From Coriobacteriia bacterium (lineage in GTDB: Bacteria > Actinomycetota > Coriobacteriia > Anaerosomatales > PALSA-660), in the NCBI GenBank assembly GCA_003133285.1, contig PKWR01000203.1, positions 1-7,053 of the forward strand: a DNA stretch of 7,053 nucleotides, written 5' to 3'. Each line of letters opens with the position of its first letter. Position 1 is the stretch's first letter. A model generated the notes under the pieces. It made no database searches and was not told the DNA's origin. It saw only the letters and a program-made list of their open reading frames with translations. Positions 5,625 to 7,053 of the stretch are shown piece after piece. The translations under genes were made by a program, and so were the position numbers.

Positions 5625-5684
5625 GCTTCCGGCGATGCCGATGTGGCACCATGGAGCGCGAGGCATCGGAGTAAGGAGGACGGC

Positions 5685-6137
5685 ATGCTCAAGGAGTTCA
5701 AGGAGTTCGCCATCAAGGGGGACGCGATCGATCTGGCGGTCGGCGTCGTCATCGGCGCTGCGTTCGGCGCCATCGTCAAGTCGCTGGTCGACGACCTGAT
5801 CATGCCGCTCGTGTCGCTGCTCACGGGCCGAGTGGACTTCGTCAACATGTTCGCCGTGCTGAGCGACGGCAAGACCCCCGGTCCGTACCCCACGCTCGCC
5901 GCCGCGAAGCTCGCCGGCGCGGCGACGCTCAACTACGGCCAGTTCATCAACGCTGTCGTCACCTTCGTGCTCATAGCGTTCTCGGTGTTCATGATGGTGC
6001 GCGCCATCAACCGTCTGCGGCGCAAGCCGCCGGAGCCGACACCGACCACCCACCCGTGCCCCTTCTGCCTGACCGACGTGCCGAACGCCGCGATCAAGTG
6101 CTCCGCCTGCGGGTCCGAGATCGAGACCATCGGGTAG
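5685..6137 (+). CDS. mscL: MscL large-conductance mechanosensitive channel with zinc-ribbon-like tail
   Basis: A 150-aa inner-membrane channel that opens under membrane tension to release solutes on hypo-osmotic shock. The N-terminal amphipathic helix begins LKEFKEFAIKGDAIDLAVGV, the family hallmark. TM1 spans roughly 15-45 with the FGAIVKSLVDDLIMP pore stretch, the periplasmic loop 46-82 includes FVNMF, and TM2 is about 84-107 with NYGQFINAVVTF before it and FLI-type residues within. The C terminus carries CPFC (125-128) and CSAC (139-142), a pair of CxxC motifs that could bind zinc. E. coli MscL is 136 aa and lacks this tail; similar tails occur in some other bacterial MscL proteins. The start at ATG 5685 is fixed by AAGGAGG about 5 nt upstream. 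Upstream in-frame starts have no ribosome site. Confidence 0.96.
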   Translation: MLKEFKEFAIKGDAIDLAVGVVIGAAFGAIVKSLVDDLIMPLVSLLTGRVDFVNMFAVLSDGKTPGPYPTLAAAKLAGAATLNYGQFINAVVTFVLIAFSVFMMVRAINRLRRKPPEPTPTTHPCPFCLTDVPNAAIKCSACGSEIETIG

Positions 6138-6152
6138 GGGCCATCCAGGCCC
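6138..6152. terminator. small hairpin after mscL, doubtful terminator
   Basis: GGGCC (6138-6142), loop ATCCA, GGCCC (6148-6152) directly after the mscL stop. The stem is only 5 bp with no T-run, so termination is doubtful. It abuts the serS -10 box. Confidence 0.25.
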
Positions 6153-6156
6153 GCGC

Positions 6157-6162
6157 TATACT
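6157..6162 (+). promoter_or_regulatory. -10 box of the serS promoter
   Basis: TATACT lies 40 nt before the serS ATG, in the 65-nt gap after mscL. No clear -35 is visible upstream. Transcription would start near 6169. AGGGGG at 6191-6196, 6 nt before ATG 6203, is the ribosome site. Confidence 0.45.
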
Positions 6163-6202
6163 CGCCGCACGCACGCGACGTTCGTCCTTGAGGGGGCTTC
6201 CC

Positions 6203-7053
6203 ATGCTCGATGCACGCTTCGTCCGCGACAACGTCGACGTCGTCCGCTCCGCCATGAGCGACCGTGGGGTGTCGTGGTCCGTGGACTCCTTCCTCGAGAT
6301 GGACGAGGAGCGCCGCCGCCTGATCGCCAGGACCGAGGTCCGCCAGGCGCGCCGCAACGAGCTGTCGAAGGCCATAGGCGAGTTGATGAAGGCCGGCAAC
6401 GCGGCCGAGGCCGCTGCGATGAAGGACGAGGTCCGTCTCGTCAACGACGAGATCTCCGCCGACGCCGCGCTCCTCGAGCAGGTGGAGGCTGACGTCCGCG
6501 ACCTGCTCATGACGGCGCCGAACCTGCCGCACCTCTCCGTGCCCAAGGGCGCTGACGAGACCGGCAACGTCGAGGTGCGCCGCTGGGGCACTCCCCGCGA
6601 GTTCGGCTTCGAACCCCAGGCGCACTGGGACCTCGGCCCCGCGCTCGGCATCATCGACTTCGAGCGCGCCGTCAAGCTGGCCAAGTCGCGCTTCGTTCTG
6701 ATGGGCGGCCTCGGCGCCCGCCTCGAGCGCTCGGTCATCAACCTGTTCCTCGACTCCCACACCGCGCGCGGCTACAAGGAATGGTGGACGCCGATCCTGG
6801 CCAACGTCGAGTCGCTCACGGGCACCGGGCAGCTGCCGAAGTTCGAGGACGACCTGTTCAAGACGCAGGGCGAGGGCCTCTACCTCATCCCGACGGCCGA
6901 GGTCGTCCTCACGAACATCCACCGCGACGAGGTGCTCGAGGTCTCGGACCTGCCGCTTCGCTACACGGCTTACACCCCCTGCTTCCGCGAGGAGGCCGGC
7001 GCCGCCGGCCGCGACACGCGCGGCATGATCCGCGTGCACCAGTTCGACAAGGT
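6203..7053 (+). CDS. serS: seryl-tRNA synthetase (3' end beyond window)
   Basis: Class II aminoacyl-tRNA synthetase that charges tRNA-Ser and, in organisms that have it, tRNA-Sec. The 283 codons present (of about 420-430) cover the N-terminal tRNA-binding coiled coil (about 27-105, starting MLDARFVRDN), the linker with APNLPH (105-110) and HWDLG (141-145), motif 1 around 170-190 (GARLERSVINLFLDSH), the TAE serine-binding triplet (231-233) and motif 2 FREEAGAAGRDTRGM (261-275). Motif 3 lies outside the window. ATG 6203 with AGGGGG 6 nt upstream is the clear start. It is a housekeeping gene. Its proximity to a probable selenoprotein gene is probably coincidental, though this enzyme would supply Ser-tRNA-Sec. 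Confidence 0.97.
   Translation, partial: MLDARFVRDNVDVVRSAMSDRGVSWSVDSFLEMDEERRRLIARTEVRQARRNELSKAIGELMKAGNAAEAAAMKDEVRLVNDEISADAALLEQVEADVRDLLMTAPNLPHLSVPKGADETGNVEVRRWGTPREFGFEPQAHWDLGPALGIIDFERAVKLAKSRFVLMGGLGARLERSVINLFLDSHTARGYKEWWTPILANVESLTGTGQLPKFEDDLFKTQGEGLYLIPTAEVVLTNIHRDEVLEVSDLPLRYTAYTPCFREEAGAAGRDTRGMIRVHQFDK

Noticed and set aside
5331..7039. Minus-strand frames opposite mscL and serS
   Set aside because: The plus-strand proteins are unmistakable. The antisense frames lack motifs and ribosome sites.
1..7053. CRISPR arrays, tRNA/rRNA genes, insertion sequences or phage genes
   Set aside because: I looked for regularly spaced repeats, transposase motifs and tRNA-like cloverleaf ends on both strands and saw none.

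Overview
The window is strongly GC-rich and comes from an anaerobe. It carries the end and activator of an oxygen-sensitive 2-hydroxyacyl-CoA dehydratase system and an hgcAB mercury-methylation pair. Codon choice, TANNNT-type -10 boxes and one apparently leaderless start suggest a high-GC actinobacterial lineage, perhaps Coriobacteriia-like. That assignment is inference; no rRNA or tRNA gene is present to fix it.

Layout: (1) 1-875 (+) is the tail of a 2-hydroxyacyl-CoA dehydratase subunit followed by its BadF/HgdC-type ATPase activator. (2) 937-1632 (+) is a PHP-domain phosphoesterase. (3) 1629-3071 (-) is hgcB and hgcA, the ferredoxin and membrane corrinoid protein of mercury methylation. 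hgcB abuts hgcA with no gap, and its stop codon overlaps the PHP stop at a CTAG. (4) 3072-3155 is the hgcA control region, with a good sigma70-like promoter overlapped by a perfect 10-6-10 inverted repeat. (5) 3156-4478 (-) is an ApgM-type phosphoglycerate mutase relative. (6) 4479-4768 is a non-coding gap with a hairpin and tandem repeats. (7) 4769-5581 (-) is an unrecognised PP-loop-like protein. (8) 5685-6137 (+) is mscL with a C-terminal zinc-ribbon-like tail. (9) 6203 to the window end (+) is serS, truncated by the window edge.

The main discovery is at the hgcA 5' end. The start a gene caller would choose is a poorly supported TTG at 2999. The promoter, a GGGGAG ribosome binding site and a GTG at 3071 instead define a reading frame that runs 19 codons, meets an in-frame TGA (3012-3014) right after a Cys codon and before Gly-Pro, then continues into the whole of HgcA. 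A 14-bp stem-loop starts immediately after the TGA, with its apical loop 16 nt downstream and a G in the loop's first two bases, as in bacterial SECIS elements. As I recall them, several HgcA relatives carry an N-terminal Cys-Cys-Gly at this place. The reading is that this HgcA is a selenoprotein with Cys-Sec-Gly near its N terminus. The window does not contain sel genes, so this rests on sequence pattern alone.

HgcA (corrinoid methyl carrier) and HgcB (its electron donor) are expected to act together at the membrane. The inverted repeat over the -35 and spacer suggests that a repressor controls them. The other genes have no evident functional tie to hgcAB.
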